Positions 10,804 through 22,866 are shown, numbered from the stretch's first letter. The stretch is DNA of 64,000 bases from Phallusia mammillata (GCA_003260075.1 QLIY01000213.1:62001-126000); one strand, 5' to 3'. Numbers and translations are program-made. The notes: a model not told the origin generated them from the letters alone.

Positions 10804-12117
10804 TAACAGATGCATGAAGCAAGGAGCTATTTTAATGAAAACAAACATAATTAACTTCATCTAATATTTAGAATGTTTGAGTGCATGGGATCATGATTTT
10901 TCCCAATTTCAAGGCTACAAATTATTGATTTAGCTTTTTTGTTAAAAAATTCGATATTCGGTTGTCATTATTTCACAAAAATAAAAAATTTCAAGCACTG
11001 TTGTTTATCACAAAATGCAAACCCAAAACGTTTTCCCAGAACTATTTTAGTCACTGTTGTTTGTTCACCGTGAAGTTTCCTTGCTTTATCACATTGTCAC
11101 GTATTTGTTATTTCACGGTTAATAATTAACTGCTCCTTAGCACTTCCACTATTTGCAAAACACCGCTCATTGTAACGCGTGTACGTTGTTTTATTTTTGT
11201 CGGTTGATGGCATAAGCTTGCGCCAAAACGTTTAAATAAAATCAAGATACATCAGTGTCTTTGTTTGGTTCAGTGGAAGTCAGATGATTTACAACAAAAA
11301 GACCAAAAGGCCTTGAAAACAACACCAACCATATATTGGCAAATATACTTTAATTTACCAACCTGCATACCGTTGTGGCTCTAACAAAAACTGTACACAG
11401 AACCCAAAACGTTAAATAAAATCACTAAAAACCTGAAAGCTCTCTTACCCGATGTGCGATGAAAGATGTGAATAATGAACATGCAAAAAGGGAACAAGTG
11501 ATAATCTGTTACAAAGTTACGTGATCCGTAGATGAGGCATAGCAGGCAGCCGAGACTACTCATGGGGTACCATTGCCATTTCGCCTGAATGGAACGGAAT
11601 AGGGAACCAAACCCGATTGTTTTATTAATCGATGATTGACGTGGTGACCAGAGAGACTTCGCTGAAAACATTTCGTTAAACCATTGCCTATTTTGTGCAA
11701 ACAGTGTTGTAAATTGTGTTGTAGCCTTCAACGCAGGAAAGGGTGTTACTGGATTTTAGAATCGAAGACATTTGGCTAACCAATAACCATCTTGACGACT
11801 ATATGAAAAGAATTATCCACAAAAAGTTATTTAGAATTTTTTTTTGACCAGAATAATATAAACCTTAAAAACTTTCATAGGCGAATGTGAGTCCTTTTGT
11901 TATGAAAGATATAGAAATCGTACAAAAGATAAGAAAAAGAAACGGCGTTTCTATATGACGTCACAACTAAGGGCGGCCATTATCGAACCAAGATCGCGAC
12001 TTGAAGGATTTAAATGATGGAGTGGGCGACTTGACGTTTAGACGGTAGTGTAAAGGTCTTGAAACGATCGGTGTGTTTAGGTTTTAAAGCAAGTTAAAGA
12101 ATATTTAACAAGACTTT

Positions 12118-12148
<31 letters not shown>

Positions 12149-12333
12149 AATTGTTCTTTTTGCTGTAAAGTTTGTATTTTACAAAGCTTTTTGAAAGTTA
12201 AGTTAAAAACTGCTAAATCATGTACTTAAGAAGTTTAAAGTTCAATAAACACAAAAAAGGAAAACTGAGCCATAAAATGTTTTTTCAATTATTGTTTTTG
12301 TGTTTCAGATAATTTAGTTTTTTAAGAATTTTT
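10804..12333. other. Intergenic stretch before the membrane Ig gene
   Basis: No supported exon. It contains the rest of the duplicated unit, a 28-G run at 12121-12148, and an acceptor (GTGTTTCAG, ending at 12308) shortly before the next signal-peptide ATG, which suggests a non-coding leader exon upstream. Confidence 0.45.
12121..12148. other. 28-G run, probable gap filler
   Basis: Pure G between AT-rich flanks. Confidence 0.65.
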
Positions 12334-12783
12334 ATGATGATTTGGAGTCTTATTTTGTGTTGCTTTGCCATATTTTATACAGGTATGTTAAAAATGTATC
12401 ATTGTACTATGTATAAGCATGCAAACTAAATTAAAACAATGTTTCACATTTAAAAAACATTTTTATTACCACTGATGTCCATTAGAAACAAAATAATGGG
12501 TTAGCAGTTGTAACTTACTAAATAAATCTTTATGAAGTTTCTAAATAGCAATAATGAAAACTGAAGAACTAACACAATTAGAACAAGCACACTAGAACTA
12601 AAGCACCTGTCAATTCATCTACTGTAAAAACGTGTTTTATCAGATACTTGAAAGTTGAAACAGCTTTTTAGTTAGCAATTCAGGAAGCAATACAATGCCC
12701 AATGTTTCCTGTTTAACAGTTTCTTATATTTTCTTAATTCATATCTTTAACTAACATCGAACAAGGTCGAAACAAATTAAACT

Positions 12784-12881
<98 letters not shown>

Positions 12882-15800
12882 ATAAATACAAAACAACAGA
12901 AATATGTTACTATTCAGTTAACGGAGGAAGAGTTCAGTCGTACGAACCAGTTCGGAATATTGTTTCTGGAGAATCAGTTTCTCTTCCGTGTGCTACTCCC
13001 GGTCATGGTGACTACTTAAGATGGAAATTTCAAGCCAATGGATCAGACATTGTGATTGATGCTTGTCAGATATACCCTGGAGGAATTCCGTCTGTGTTTT
13101 TACAATTCGATCTGCCACCGTAAGTAGAGTAGAATTTTTAACAGTAATTTTACCTAGTAAGCAGTGGTGGAATTCAAATTTTTTGTCAGCTGGTTCTATC
13201 ACCAAAGTCATATTTATCAGCCGGTTCTGTTACAAAAACTCCATTGACAGTAACCAGTAATGCTAACCGGTTCATTGATCTCATAAAATTATGTAAGACG
13301 GTTTTATAGAACCGGTACGAAGCAGCTGAATCCCACCACTGCATGGTAGTTTTTAACAACTAAATCCAACTTAACATTATAACATCTTTACTTTATCTTA
13401 TTGGTTTGTTGTAATTACAGCTGGTTCGCACCGGTTCTATAAAACCGTCTCACAAAATTTTATGAGATCAGCGAACCAGTTATCATTACTGGTTAATGTC
13501 AATGGAATTTTTGTAATTACAAGTTTTTTTTACTTCTAATAGCAGAAACTATGATTAAACAAATCCAATAAATGGTATTACTTATGTCTGTGGATTATTG
13601 CTTTCACACCACAAAAGTGAAAACATGTCTAAGTTTTATAATTTGAAGTGAAATGCTGTGTATATGGCTTACCAAATTTGTTTCCACCAAAAAGGTGACA
13701 TTGTATTTTGTTTCACTGTAGTTGCCAAACAGAGTTAGTGCAAATATAGTTTGTTTATTCTTTCCCATGAAGCAAACAGTCATCAAACTCACAGAGCTGT
13801 TTGTTTTAGAGACAGACTTGCATCATTAGCATCTTGTCCCATGTTAAGTTGTTTATGTTTCCCACCTACTTAACTCTTGTACCAACAAATCACAACAGAC
13901 AACTTACACCTTGTTAATGAACTTGTCTTTTGTTTCAGCATTCTTATGCTTGGTAGCAAACAAAAGTAACATGCATAATACAGTTTAGAAGAAGTTTAGT
14001 TTGTTCAGTAAGCGATTCAAGCTTTTCACTAAAAGTTTTTGCAATAATTCAAGCATGTAGTAAGGTATTGTGCCTAAAAAATCTCCCAATTCACATGTCA
14101 ACTGAGCTTTATAGTTGTGGTATAAGCCTTTGGTATCTTTATTTTCACTGAAAGAAAATATACAAGTGTTGCTACGTAGGCATTTTATTATGCAAAACGT
14201 TACATACTTGTGCACGTATAGCTTTGTATTTTTGTTTATGGCACCTTGACAAAACAAGCCTAGTAACACTTTATGGTAATGTGGCACAAAAAACAGGACA
14301 CATTGGGTAAACATTTAAAATGTTGATATTGTGCAATTGGGTCATCTAAGTATAGTTGCGGTCCACTCGACTATACACGACACAGCGAAGCACAGGCAAG
14401 GCCCGTAAAACCGTCTCCCGTCGTTTTTATTTCCACACCCACCCATTGTGAGTGGGCGGGATGCTTTGTTCTCTCTCTATGACGTCGCAGGCTTTTATGA
14501 CGAGTGAATAGTGAGTGGAACGAATCGCGTTGTTACGTCCAACATCGTTCTGTAACATTTTGTTCCAGATAAGATTCGTTTCTACCCCATGCAAACCGAA
14601 CCCAAGTGAAATGTAAACACAACTGTGACGCGCTTACGTCGTGTCACGTGACATTCACCTGTTACAGGCGCTCGGCATTTTCTCCTTACGTTAACTTGCC
14701 CAAATAAGGAGTTGGTCGTAGTCATTATGTACAATGTCGAGTTTATTCAAACGTTCACATGATTTTCACGCTCCAACAAACTAGTGACATCACATTGGAT
14801 AAAATTCACGACTTGATAATTAATTTTGCCTGGGGCTTTGCGCTTCATTGGTCGCCTAAATTTCCGCTCGATTGATCCCATTAGACGTAATCGTCTGTGA
14901 TTGGTTGGATTTATGACGGCTAATACTTCAGCTTTTCCTGTTGTGAACAAGATATGTAATCTCCTTCGAATGAACCCGTTTTTTTGTCAACTTTTGTTCT
15001 GTTGTTATTTTAGTCAGTTTATCTGTTAACATACTGTGTAATAAGATTGTACAAGTCCTTATGTACTAAACTATGTCATTCTTTCGTTAATAACGTGTTT
15101 TAAATTCTCCGGCCCTTTAATTACTAGTTACACCAAGTTGTGCAGATTACAAACAAAACCTGCAATCTTGCCAGCGTGCTAGACGTTGCTATGACGTAAT
15201 TGCGTCGTACATAGTATGGGAATTTCTATCAGTGCTACTATGTTCACCGTAATACGTTTTTGACGTTTTGTATCTGTTACAACGTTTAACAAGACGGTCA
15301 TCACACGTGTACGCAAATAGTTTCACGGTCAATGCTTATACTGTAATACTTGCTTTAACAACGGCTTGAAATTCGTTTTACAGAATACACATTGTTTAGT
15401 GGGGGTTGTGGATGGATTTACTGGTGTTAAATCTTGTAGTGTTGTTTACATTTGTGTACATTGGCACTAAAGGTCATGACAGACAGTTGGCATGCAGTTG
15501 CCACTGACACCTGCTTACTAATGTTCACTTTCCATTTCCCACTGTGATATACAGCAGCTGCTTGGTTTGACATTTCTCTCTCTGTGGGAACCTGCTTTGT
15601 GTCTTGGCTTATCTTCTTACAAGGATTGACCTACTATCTTGTATCCATTCAACCCCTTTCCCTTATCTGACATCGTTAAGCTTGTCTTAATATTGTGGGA
15701 TTATTATGGAAAAGCTTATTTGTTGAAACTAAGTAATTGCAAACATCTAGAAGGGTGAAGCTTAATGCAGTTGTATTTTTTGCACTTACAGCTTGTTGTA

Positions 15801-18800
15801 TTCCTTTTGGTTAAAATTATTGCCTTGTTTTCAAATAACTCAATTAATTTTTTTAGTTTTTACTTTCAAATAGTTTTTTTTATTTTGTGGCAAATGGCAA
15901 TCTAAATCTTATTTTCACAGTGGCCGGTCCACAATCATTAATGGAATATTCACAATCACTGACGTTCAGCTAAAAGATGAAGGAGATTATTGGTGTGAAA
16001 TTTCAACTGTTAGCGACCCGAGTGTGCTAAGCAACAAATACCCCCTGCATGTGTGGATTACGCCGCAAGAGCCAGTTGTGACAGGTTTACATGTTAACGG
16101 CTCCATACTGGAACATACTGAAAGTCCGGTAGCAAGATGCTCCAGCAAGGTACGTTAAAGAGTAAACTAATCTTTCTATTTTACTCATGTACTGTATTTG
16201 ATAATAAATACATCACAGTACGCCAGGCCCATTAAAGGCGTCATACCGAATCAGCCGGTCACCAAGCACCACAATTGATAATAAATACTTGAAATATGTA
16301 CAGGCAGTGGTAGGATTCAGCCGGTTCGTACCGGTTCTATAGAGTGGTCTCACGAAATTTTATGAGATCAGTGAACCGGTTAGCATTACTGGTTACTGTC
16401 AATGGACTTTGTAACAGAACCGGCTGAAAAATATGACTTTTGTGATAGAACCGCTGCAAAATATGACTTTTGTGGATAGAACCGGCTGACAATAAAATTG
16501 AATCCCACCACTAAATACATGTGTTGTAACTGCAAAGCACCATAATAGACGCTTATATTTCGGTAAATGTTGCAAGTATTTATGTTTGTTTCAAGGCCGG
16601 AAAACCACATTCAGATATCAGGTGGATGAATGGAACGACTGTAGTTGGAATTGGACAACCAGTTGTGGAAAAAAACTCGTTCAGTGACCAACTGTGGGAC
16701 ATATCTCTTGATCTTGTGCTGGAAAATCCAACGAGATTTGATCATCAGCGGCCATTTGAGTGTGTCATCACTCACCCTGCATACAAAGGGGTGGATAAAG
16801 TGTTGAATTATTCAGTCAATGTGTTATGTAAGTAAAGCCTATAAATTGGTAAATTTGTATATATACATAATGTTTTGACACAAGATTGAGGTGCACATTA
16901 AAAACATAATACGCATTTCCCATCAACTGCTCAATTCTTGTGAATGTAAAAGTGGTTGAAAGCGAAAGCAGTGTTTTTGTGCTTTTGATTTGGTATACAT
17001 AAGGATAATGTTTGTTTTGCGTTACAATAAGGTGCACACGAAAAACATTTAAATCTGTCTTCATAATGAGAAATGGGAAATTTATTTTCAGGTGAAAATT
17101 AGTTGACAATCTTATAAAAAACAAATATATTTTGCTATAAAATATCTTCAAGGCATATAAAGGGCAATAAAAAGGGATTAAAATTAAAAAAATGAATTGT
17201 TGCAAGAATGGTAATATAACAAGGAATGGTAAAATAATTTACCAGTCTATATAATGACTTGGTTTTCCTTTTGAAAGCAGATCTTATGGCTTGCTGTAAC
17301 AGTTGTTGTCTATTTTAATTGAAATCAATGTATTTGTCAGATCATCCTGTGAACATTCGTATGTGGGCAAATGTCACAAGCTTCTACGTATTCTGTGAAG
17401 CTGAAGGTTTTCCTGACCCTAAATATTCATGGGTAAGTGTTACCAACATATTTCAAGTCAAAACTTGTCTTTATGTTTGTAAGTCATAAAATAATTTCAA
17501 CATAACTATCTACAACACAAGTTTATAAATTTTATTTCGCTCAATTTTTGAGATGTTCCTTGTTGCATTGTGAAGCTCTGGTTATTGTCACAGAATAAAG
17601 TGTTTCCGAATGATTTAGTTTCACAACTTTGCCCTTATGGTGTGTAAAAAAATAACTTAATCTTAATGTAAAAGAATTATAGGCTCATTAAAGGCTTTTT
17701 ACTGAAACAAGTCAGTCTCCAAAGCCCCAATAGGACCCAGTATGAATGTTCATTCATCTTTGCTGATCAATGTAAAATAATGCTTTGAATTTTCAGATCC
17801 TCCCACAGAACGTTGGCGGGTTTGGAGGACCGACATTATTTATGCCGAACCTATTTGAACTCCCTGGTGGAGAATTCTTCGAATGTACGGCAGATAACGG
17901 GATACCCGAAGCTGCTACAGTCCGCATGTTAGTTGATGAGTTACGATATCCTGATGGGAAGCCAGGTTTACTCGGACTTGAGTGGTATATTTGGGTGGCA
18001 ATCGGGGGAGGCGTTCTACTTCTTATCATAATAATCATTATTGTCATATGTTGCTACAAACGAAGTAAATCGAAACCACAACCGAAAGGAGCTAAGAAAG
18101 GGTAAGTTAGGAGCACTATAAACTGACTTAAAGAGTAATTTAATCAAAAACATAACTTCCAGAGTACTTTTGTATGTGTAATACATTATGCAGATGTTTC
18201 AACAATCACTGGTTTAACCTGCACTGATGATGACAACAGTGGTTGTTGAAATGTCTGTATTCTTTATACACACGTTATCAAGGGTAATTTATTTTGATAA
18301 AAAGTTTTTCCAAGACTTTTTAATCAACTTAAATTCTATGTATGTTGCAACAATGTGTTACAATTCTTATGTTTTGATTTTTTCGGCTGTTTTATGACCA
18401 AGTCAAACAGATAATAAGAATAGGGAAAAATCTTTTATTTTTAAAACACCACGCTGCTACAGAGGCTGATTCCTGTAGTCTGTTATGATATTTGCACTTA
18501 GAAAATAAAGTGTTCTTGTTTGTGGAGTAGACCTCCAGTTGGGCAGCTTCTGCTCTAAGCCTATGAATAAAACAGCAGACTGCATAAAAATGCACAGAAT
18601 ATTATTTAATAATTGAAAACAGCTGAGCACATTTTTTCAACATTTCTTACTTTACCAAAAGTATTACATAAATGTTTCCCTATATCCTGACAGTATAAAC
18701 TATATATTTCCTTTATCCATGTTTCAGTGTGACAGCAAAGTACAGCAAACCAGATGTTGATGCTTCCGGCTACCGACAATCCCAACCAAGCTTGTTGGAG

Positions 18801-21747
18801 TTTGACCACATGAGGACGCCAGATGGTCGTGAATCATCGCTGCCACCTAGTGAGATGGGTCATCAAAAAGCAAACATGGCGAGGTAAATCACAATCACTT
18901 GTGCAACAGCTCAAAAAAAGGGGAAATAAAAGTTTGATCTGCTTGAAATGAAGAAACAAACACATATTGAATGCCAAGACAAGCATAACTATAGAGTTGC
19001 TTTTACCTAGGGTCCGAAAATCACCTACAGATTTTCAAATGGAGCTGCAGTTAGCAGCTTTAACCTATTTAAGCTATAACCACTCTACAAATTATATTTT
19101 TCCTCCAAAAGTGCAAAAGTGCCTTTATGATTTATTTGTATGTGCTGGCTATGGAAAAAGACCAAAGCAGAACAAAACTTTGTCATAATGTTTAAAGTTG
19201 ATTGCCTGTCTGCAGACTTTTTACTTCAAATTATTTCTGTCATCGTTCCTTCAAATCGGTGTTCTTGAAAGGCAGCTGGCCTTGTACTCATATGAATTTT
19301 TAATCCTGTTCTTTTTACTGACTCAAAATGCAATTCAATATCAGCAAAGAGATGTATTGTAACCTAAAAACAACTGAAACAATAAAATAGGATTGTAAAC
19401 ATTTGCAGAGCGTATTCTCTTGAACACTTGGTGGATGAAAAATATGGAAATGGAGGACGACCAGCTGTAGCGATCGTTCCGTCGAACCGACTTTCTCGTG
19501 GTGATATGTATGACGACACAAGCCTCAACCGAAGAGCATCACGCGAGGAACTTGACAAGGTTGGTTTAAACCAGTGGTTCTCAACCTTTTTTTATTGTTG
19601 GGGCCAAATGGTAGTTTTTTAAGTGTGTAAGGAGCCGCAAAAAATGAAACCTTGAGAACACCATGAAATATTATTACCTTAAAAGCTAAAATAGCAATCT
19701 TTGGTGGTTTTCTGAGGTTTGGTGCGAACCGCAAAATAAGTTGTTGGGAGCCGCTATGACCCTGAGAGATGGGTTTGAGAATCACTGGTTTAGGTATTGC
19801 CTCTTTTCTGTTACATAGCTACGGTGATCAAATGAATGTGTTTGACTGGTTTGACACAAAAATAGAAAAGACAAACACAAAATGTTGTTGGTTGTATTTG
19901 TAGCGTTACTATGGCAGACAGGCGGTGAGATTTGGCATGTAAATGTTGTTTATGTGAATTATGTTTGTATTACTGGTGGAGGCGTTGCATGACAATGTTG
20001 TTTCAAATTTGATCATAATTAACCGACGGTGGTCTCTGTTGGCAAATGGGGCACATTTTAGCATATGTTATGTTTTCCAAATGCAGCAGTCTCAAAGTAA
20101 ACATTATGCATTTGGACATTATGCATACTAACCTTATTATGTGGTTTGCCAACAATCTGTTTGGATTTTTTGTTAAGACGATTAATTAAAATCTATTTCT
20201 TCAAATAGTCAGAAAAAACATGTAAATATCTGAATAATTTCATCATATGTGTACCAAAATTTGCTTGTTTATTGTAAGTGCACATACCTTTTGCAAAACC
20301 AGGTTTCATACATAGCACTAACTGGCATAAAATCTTTATGTTTACAATGCTAACAAACAAAATGTTCTTGCCGCATTGTCATGTAACAAGCACCATAATT
20401 TTGTTGTCACCTAATCAATTGTTACAAGACAATAAATCATGTGACAGGCTGCCGATCACATTGAAGTTCTCACGAAAAGTTGGGATCATCTTGCTCAATC
20501 ACGGGAGCATTTGAACCGATCACGTGAAGAGCTTCATGTGGATCTCCCACCTCGATATCAATCACACGATGATCTGAGAGGATCAAGAGTGCGTGAAAAT
20601 AATTTTTGCCAATTAATATCCAATGCTTTAACAAATGCTAGCATGTAATTAACAAATACAAACATTTAATGGTGAAAATAACGGCCCAAATAGATGTAAA
20701 AAGTGACATGCTTTATTTTCCAAATGTGTATAAACGGGTGTAACTGATGTGACCCCTCATATGATGGTATGAGCATTTGCCGAAACGCTTGAATAATAAA
20801 GCATGTCGCTTTTTACGTCTATATGGGCCGTTATTTTCATCATTAAACTTGTGAACAGATCCGTATATAGTGTTCCAAATGCTAACATGTAATTTGCATT
20901 TATGGTTCAAATACTGTGTTCTGCCGCTGCTTGACTAAACAGCTTAGTATGTTTGTCTTGTATTTCATTGTTAAACTTATTATTTTCCCCAGGAGCGTTT
21001 GGTAGAGGACAACTACCCATATATGGATGATACTATGGACAGGAACAGGTGAAAATAATGTTGTGTCATTTTTTTAGATGTGCTTATAATTTGGCTAATC
21101 AACATGTAGATGCGTGTCAAGTTTATAGAGCTCTTCTGGCAAATGTATTTTTATTCAGACGTTTCGACCTCCTATATGCAGGTCGCCTTCATCAGGGTTA
21201 CCCGTCGGAATAAAAATGCATTGCTCTATAAACTTGATATTATGCCTGGCAGCAATATCTTATATACATGTAGATGTGTGTGTAATTATGCATGACAACC
21301 ATTAATCACGTGTGTTTTTATAACCAATCAGAAACGATTATCGCGATTCCAATCAGATGAACCATCACGATCAGTACAAGTATGAGATTGTAGCGTAACC
21401 TCATTCGTTCCTCAACTAACTTGAATTATTTATCTCCCAGCTACGACCAACAAGACGGTTACTATGACGACCGCGGCGCCACTAGTGGCCATTATGACGA
21501 CCGTGGATATGGCGCCTCCAGCGGACAGTACGACGATCGTAAATACAGTAGCGGCGGTGGATACAACGATCAGTATGGCGCCTCCAGTGGCCGGGGATAC
21601 GACGACAGCACGTATCGCCAGGACGACCGGCAGTACCAGCAGCAACAATACAACCAGCAGCAACGACCCAGTTACGGTGACTCGGAATTTGACGACGACC
21701 AACCTGACGACTACAACCGCGGCTACCAGCCCGCAAGCATGATATGA
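12334..21747 (+). CDS. Nectin-like Ig receptor with Tyr-rich cytoplasmic tail
   Basis: Twelve exons (12334-12382, 12918-13119, 15921-16149, 16596-16827, 17341-17432, 17797-18101, 18728-18883, 19409-19559, 20448-20588, 20993-21048, 21332-21379, 21441-21747) join in phase to 655 residues. Order: signal peptide (MMIWSLILCCFAIFYT), V-type Ig ending DEGDYWCEIS, nectin-like second Ig (ARCSSKAGKPHSDIRW), third Ig (FYVFCEAEGFPDPKYSW ... FFECTADNG), and a transmembrane segment (IWVAIGGGVLLLIIIIIIVI) followed by CCYKRSKSK. The tail of about 300 residues is hydrophilic, with SR/EEL-rich segments (LNRRASREELDK, REHLNRSREELH, YQSHDDLRGSR). The last exon has YDDR repeats and ends ASMI. V-C-C domains resemble nectin or CADM adhesion molecules; the tail also recalls angulins. 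The tyrosines are probable phosphorylation sites. Exon 4 uses an AAG acceptor. Confidence 0.85.
12784..12880. other. 97-G run, probable gap filler
   Basis: The longest run; in the first intron of the membrane Ig gene, 37 bases before an exon. Confidence 0.7.
13162..13341. mobile_element. hAT-type MITE, family 1
   Basis: CAGTGGTGGAATTCA start and TGAATCCCACCACTG end, about 180 bp, in intron 2 of the membrane Ig gene. I could not see a clean target duplication. Confidence 0.85.
13419..13519. mobile_element. hAT-type MITE, family 1, truncated
   Basis: Matches the interior of family 1 (GGTTCGCACCGGTTC to CAATGGAATTTTTGTAA) but lacks both terminal repeats. Lies 80 bp from a complete copy. Confidence 0.75.
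13520..15920. other. Remainder of long intron 2, no exon seen
   Basis: 2.8 kb intron in the membrane Ig gene, much longer than its neighbours. About 14.3-14.9 kb is less AT-rich and contains TGACGT-type motifs, but I see no coding sequence or complete transposon. Confidence 0.4.
16214..16270. mobile_element. SINE tail fragment
   Basis: CACAGTACGCCAGGCCCATT followed by GTCATACCGAATCAGCCGG matches the body of the tRNA-related SINE at 37.7 kb. Confidence 0.7.
16305..16512. mobile_element. hAT-type MITE, family 1
   Basis: Starts CAGTGGTAGGATTCAGCCGG and ends AATCCCACCACT; about 208 bp because one internal segment (GAACCG...AAATATGACTTTTGTG) is repeated. In intron 3 of the membrane Ig gene, just before exon 4. 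Confidence 0.85.
18191..18257 (+). ncRNA. Hammerhead-ribozyme-like motif in intron 6 of the Ig receptor gene
   Basis: CTGATGA at 18224-18230, a stem II of ACAAC/GTTGT around an AGTG loop, then GAAA at 18248-18251. Flanking arms CAGATG (18191-18196) and TGTCTG (18252-18257) pair with two wobbles as stem III, and the 5' arm is followed by a GTT triplet. Stem I, between the triplet and the core, contains a GGTTTAACC hairpin rather than a clean closing stem, so the fold is less complete than at 2805. Confidence 0.4.
19572..19797. mobile_element. hAT-type MITE, CAGTGGTTCTCAACC family
   Basis: Starts CAGTGGTTCTCAACC and ends GTTTGAGAATCACTG. Flanks GTTTAAAC and GTTTAGGT share five bases, a decayed 8-base duplication. 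In the intron directly after exon 8 of the Ig receptor gene. Confidence 0.8.
20735..20791 (+). ncRNA. Degenerate copy of the hammerhead-like repeat
   Basis: Same repeat as at 2805. Stem III is CGGGTG/CGCTTG: the base pair that is G-T at 2805 is G-C here, a compensatory change. It has lost five bases including part of the CTGATGA core, so it should be inactive. Confidence 0.5.
21110..21270. repeat. Repeat with inverted arms and hammerhead-like core (minus strand)
   Basis: On the minus strand it reads CCCTGATGAAGGCGACCTGC then ATATAGGAGGTCGAAACGTC: CTGATGA and GAAAC separated by a GACCT/AGGTC stem. Outer arms GTTTATAGAGCTCTTCTGG...TTTTTATTC and GAATAAAAA...TTGCTCTATAAAC are inverted repeats. 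The same family occurs at 57.7 kb. Such cores are known from Penelope-like retroelements; no reverse transcriptase is present here. Confidence 0.5.
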
Positions 21748-22337
21748 CGTCATCACCAGTGACGTCACACGTGTGTCGCACGTCAGTCAGTCAGTGAGAG
21801 ATGTTGAAGAACCGGAGCGGAGTAGTTTGAGGCTTCGAGCGAGCGGCTGCATTCCTTCTTATATAAATGATGTTTTTTAATTCTGTGTGCTTTTTTACAT
21901 CGTGTCATATTTTTGTAAATAGTCCGTAGTTTTGTGTACGCGTTAATTTTCATCAATTACATTTTGTCCGCGTCTTGCAAGTTGGTCAGGTGACAAATAT
22001 AATTGTGACGTCATAACCAACATTCGGATTTCGCGGTCGTTATGTTTATTACGTCACAGCGGAAGCAAAGTACATCGGTGCAAAGAAAGTGAAAGTGAAA
22101 TCAAGAAATTAACAAAATATTACGACAAAAAGCGAAGTGACAAAGAAATTGGGAACATCGTGATTGTTGCGTCACAATCATGTGAATGTGCAGGCGATTG
22201 TTGAAGTCGGGATGCAAAGACCGTCGCACGGAGAGCACGGGTTTTCTGGAACTGGAGATAAAATAAATATTAATGTCAAAGCGGATCATGTGTGCTACCC
22301 AAGCTTGTCTATTGTAACGCGGTATGTGTGTAGTCAT

Positions 22338-22575
22338 AAGCGCCGAAGCATTAACGTGCGACGTTTGGCCAGAGTTGTAAACGGGCTTGAAATTGGAGCC
22401 CGAACCCGAAAGCACAAGCCAGAAACCTGGCCCGAACCCGAATCGTTGTGGGGGGGGGGCCAGTGTGTGTGCAGACATAACTGCCGTAGCATTAACATGC
22501 GACGTTTGGCCAGAGTTGTAAACGGGCCTGAAATTGGAGCCCGAAAGTACGAACCCGAATCGTTGTTGATAAGCC
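22338..22575. repeat. Direct duplication of about 110 bp around a 10-G run
   Basis: The segment GCATTAACGTGCGACGTTTG...CCCGAATCGTTG appears on both sides of ten G, with a few differences. Confidence 0.75.
22450..22459. other. 10-G run, probable gap filler
   Basis: Ten G between near-identical flanks, downstream of the broken end of gene C. Confidence 0.75.
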
Positions 22576-22866
22576 CATTTAGGCCCGAAAGTTTGATTGG
22601 CAGGTCTACATATTAAAACTTTAGAAAAGGCCAAGACAACAAACACAGTAGACAATTGGCCTTAAACAACGCGTTTAAGGACTTTTTGACATCAACACTA
22701 AAGCTACTAGGCTAGTAAATTTCATTCAAAAAATAGTAACACAGAGTGCAAAGTCAGGCCCGTTTTTTTTTTCGAAGAAACCTAAGCCCGAACCCGACTT
22801 ACAACTCTGGGCCAACAGAACATTAAAAGAAAGACCTGATAAAAAGAGTACTTAAACTGTTCTTAC

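Larger units (their letters stand above)
9286..11405. repeat. Tandem ~1.05 kb duplication joined by a 10-G run
   Basis: The left unit (about 9286-10339) and right unit (about 10350-11405) are collinear diverged copies, each with one copy of the second-Ig exon and its 3' flank. They are separated by exactly ten G. Divergence of several percent fits either two haplotypes placed in tandem or a real local duplication; the G run favours the first. Confidence 0.7.
21748..22866. other. Tail-to-tail junction between Ig receptor and gene C
   Basis: No exon found on either strand, although gene C ends in a good donor at 22866 and needs further exons. The Ig 3' UTR probably occupies the left part. The right part holds a duplicated block (about 22338-22575) around a 10-G run, built from repeats of CCCGAACCCGAA type that recur near 22.79 and 26.35 kb. 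Missing exons may be lost in the gap. Confidence 0.5.

Noticed and set aside
11381-11731. 116-codon open frame on the minus strand
   Set aside because: Overlaps the end of the duplicated unit, has no recognisable motif, signal or paralogue, and no splice partners.
21430-21781. Three overlapping open frames opposite or beside the last Ig exon
   Set aside because: Shadows of the repetitive YDDR-coding exon; only the plus frame joins the upstream exon phases.
22101-22655. 184-codon open frame on the minus strand
   Set aside because: Composed of duplicated CCCGAACCCGAA-type repeat around a 10-G run; no domain, and it lies in the probable Ig 3' flank.
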